Shown: one piece after another, positions 20,538-20,907 of the stretch
Layout: the number at the start of each line of letters is the position of its first letter
How positions within the stretch are numbered: position 1 is the first letter of the stretch
IMG/VR virus record: IMGVR_UViG_3300008267_000495
Coordinates: 1 to 20,907 of that record
Direction: 5' to 3' (one strand)
Length of the DNA stretch: 20,907 bases
From: a virus
Position numbers and translations under genes: made by a program
Notes under the pieces: generated by a model
What the model saw: the letters and a program-made list of their open reading frames with translations, nothing else
Told to the model about the DNA's origin: nothing
Databases searched by the model: none

Positions 20538-20855
20538 TTATCCTTTAATTAATTGTTTAGCCCCAGTTGATCCTGTTGCTTTATCAAATCGCGAGTCTGT
20601 ATATGAACGACATTCAGCTATTTGGTTATAAACTCGTTCAAATTCATAAGATACTTGACGATCTGTATCTTCAAATTTTTTATAAACTTGTTGAAGATTA
20701 TAATCCCTATCTCTAGTACCATTATCTATCCACTCATGGGTGGCTTTTAATCCAAATGTTAACTTGTTAATCTTAACTATACCCCAAACAATTACAGCCA
20801 TAAAAGCAACTGCAATAATCGAGAGCATACCTAAAACGAAAGATGTTGTTTCCAT
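20538..20855 (-). CDS. Membrane-anchored protein with coiled-coil tail
   Basis: The 105-residue protein has an N-terminal transmembrane helix (about 5-28, SFVLGMLSIIAVAFMAVIVW), followed by a positive residue and then a hydrophilic helical part, LQQVYKKFEDTDRQVSYEFE, that looks like a coiled coil. The end is polar (TGSTGAKQLIKG). Such proteins are known only as hypotheticals. It differs from its neighbours in having a good Shine-Dalgarno sequence (AAAGGAG, 20871-20865, nine bases before the ATG), its own terminator, and a 13-base inverted repeat around it. It may be expressed at another time or level than the tail block, for example early at the host membrane; that is inference. Confidence 0.7.
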   Translation of the reverse strand: METTSFVLGMLSIIAVAFMAVIVWGIVKINKLTFGLKATHEWIDNGTRDRDYNLQQVYKKFEDTDRQVSYEFERVYNQIAECRSYTDSRFDKATGSTGAKQLIKG

Positions 20856-20864
20856 AATTTGTTT

Positions 20865-20871
20865 CTCCTTT
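20865..20871 (-). promoter_or_regulatory. Shine-Dalgarno site of the 105-residue gene
   Basis: The coding strand reads AAAGGAG nine bases ahead of the ATG at 20855. It is the only such site in the window that is not part of an upstream coding sequence, and it fixes the start of this gene. Confidence 0.6.
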
Positions 20872-20907
20872 ATTTCAAATAACTTACTTTTTAGTGCACC
20901 TTACAGG

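Larger units (their letters stand above)
20516..20893. repeat. 13-base inverted repeat flanking the 105-residue gene
   Basis: TAAAAAGTAAGTT at 20516-20528 is the exact reverse complement of AACTTACTTTTTA at 20881-20893. The arms enclose the whole 105-residue gene with its ribosome-binding site; the terminator lies just outside the left arm. There is no transposase or target duplication, so a mobile origin is not shown. Confidence 0.35.

Overview
This window looks like about 21 kb of the late (virion) region of a T4-like contractile-tailed phage. It is very AT-rich. Every gene I can support lies on the minus strand, packed head to tail with gaps of 0-30 bases or TAATG/ATGA overlaps, so transcription runs from right to left. 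The host is probably a member of the Bacteroidota, but this is an inference. Most starts have no Shine-Dalgarno sequence and instead have an A at -3 in an A/T-rich leader, which is the Kozak-like pattern described in flavobacteria. The tail lysozyme also carries a carboxypeptidase-regulatory-like domain of the kind common in that phylum. A marine T4-like phage of another AT-rich host is not excluded.

Right end (20907-17562), regulatory and accessory block, in transcription order: a membrane-anchored 105-residue protein with its own strong ribosome-binding site and terminator; an unknown 142-residue protein; a small helical protein; an HD-domain phosphohydrolase; a membrane-anchored small protein; a gp55-like late sigma factor; and a 113-residue helical protein. 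The three from the HD gene to the sigma factor, with the small gene before them, are chained by ATGA overlaps. The two longest non-coding gaps (19876-19982 and 20412-20537) share a 16-17 base motif.

Middle (17562-6334), tail and baseplate block: a gp5-like spike with a C-terminal beta-helix; a large multidomain tail lysozyme; a small helical protein; gp25-like and gp6-like baseplate wedge proteins; three structural proteins, one with a DNRLRE-like start; and a 927-residue protein that sits where P2 gpI / T4 gp7 would be and has a matching core motif. The order gp25, gp6, then the I-like protein matches the W-J-I order of simpler myophages.

Left part (6315-700): two further structural proteins, a conserved 221-residue virion protein, and three tandem paralogues with a shared C-terminal module, probably baseplate-peripheral or fibre proteins. 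Left end (696-1): a GIY-YIG family endonuclease, followed at once by the start of a DNA primase zinc-binding domain that runs off the window.

Together the genes describe the assembly of a baseplate with a cell-wall-degrading spike, plus the sigma factor that probably turns these late genes on. I see no tRNA, rRNA, CRISPR array, insertion sequence or integrase.
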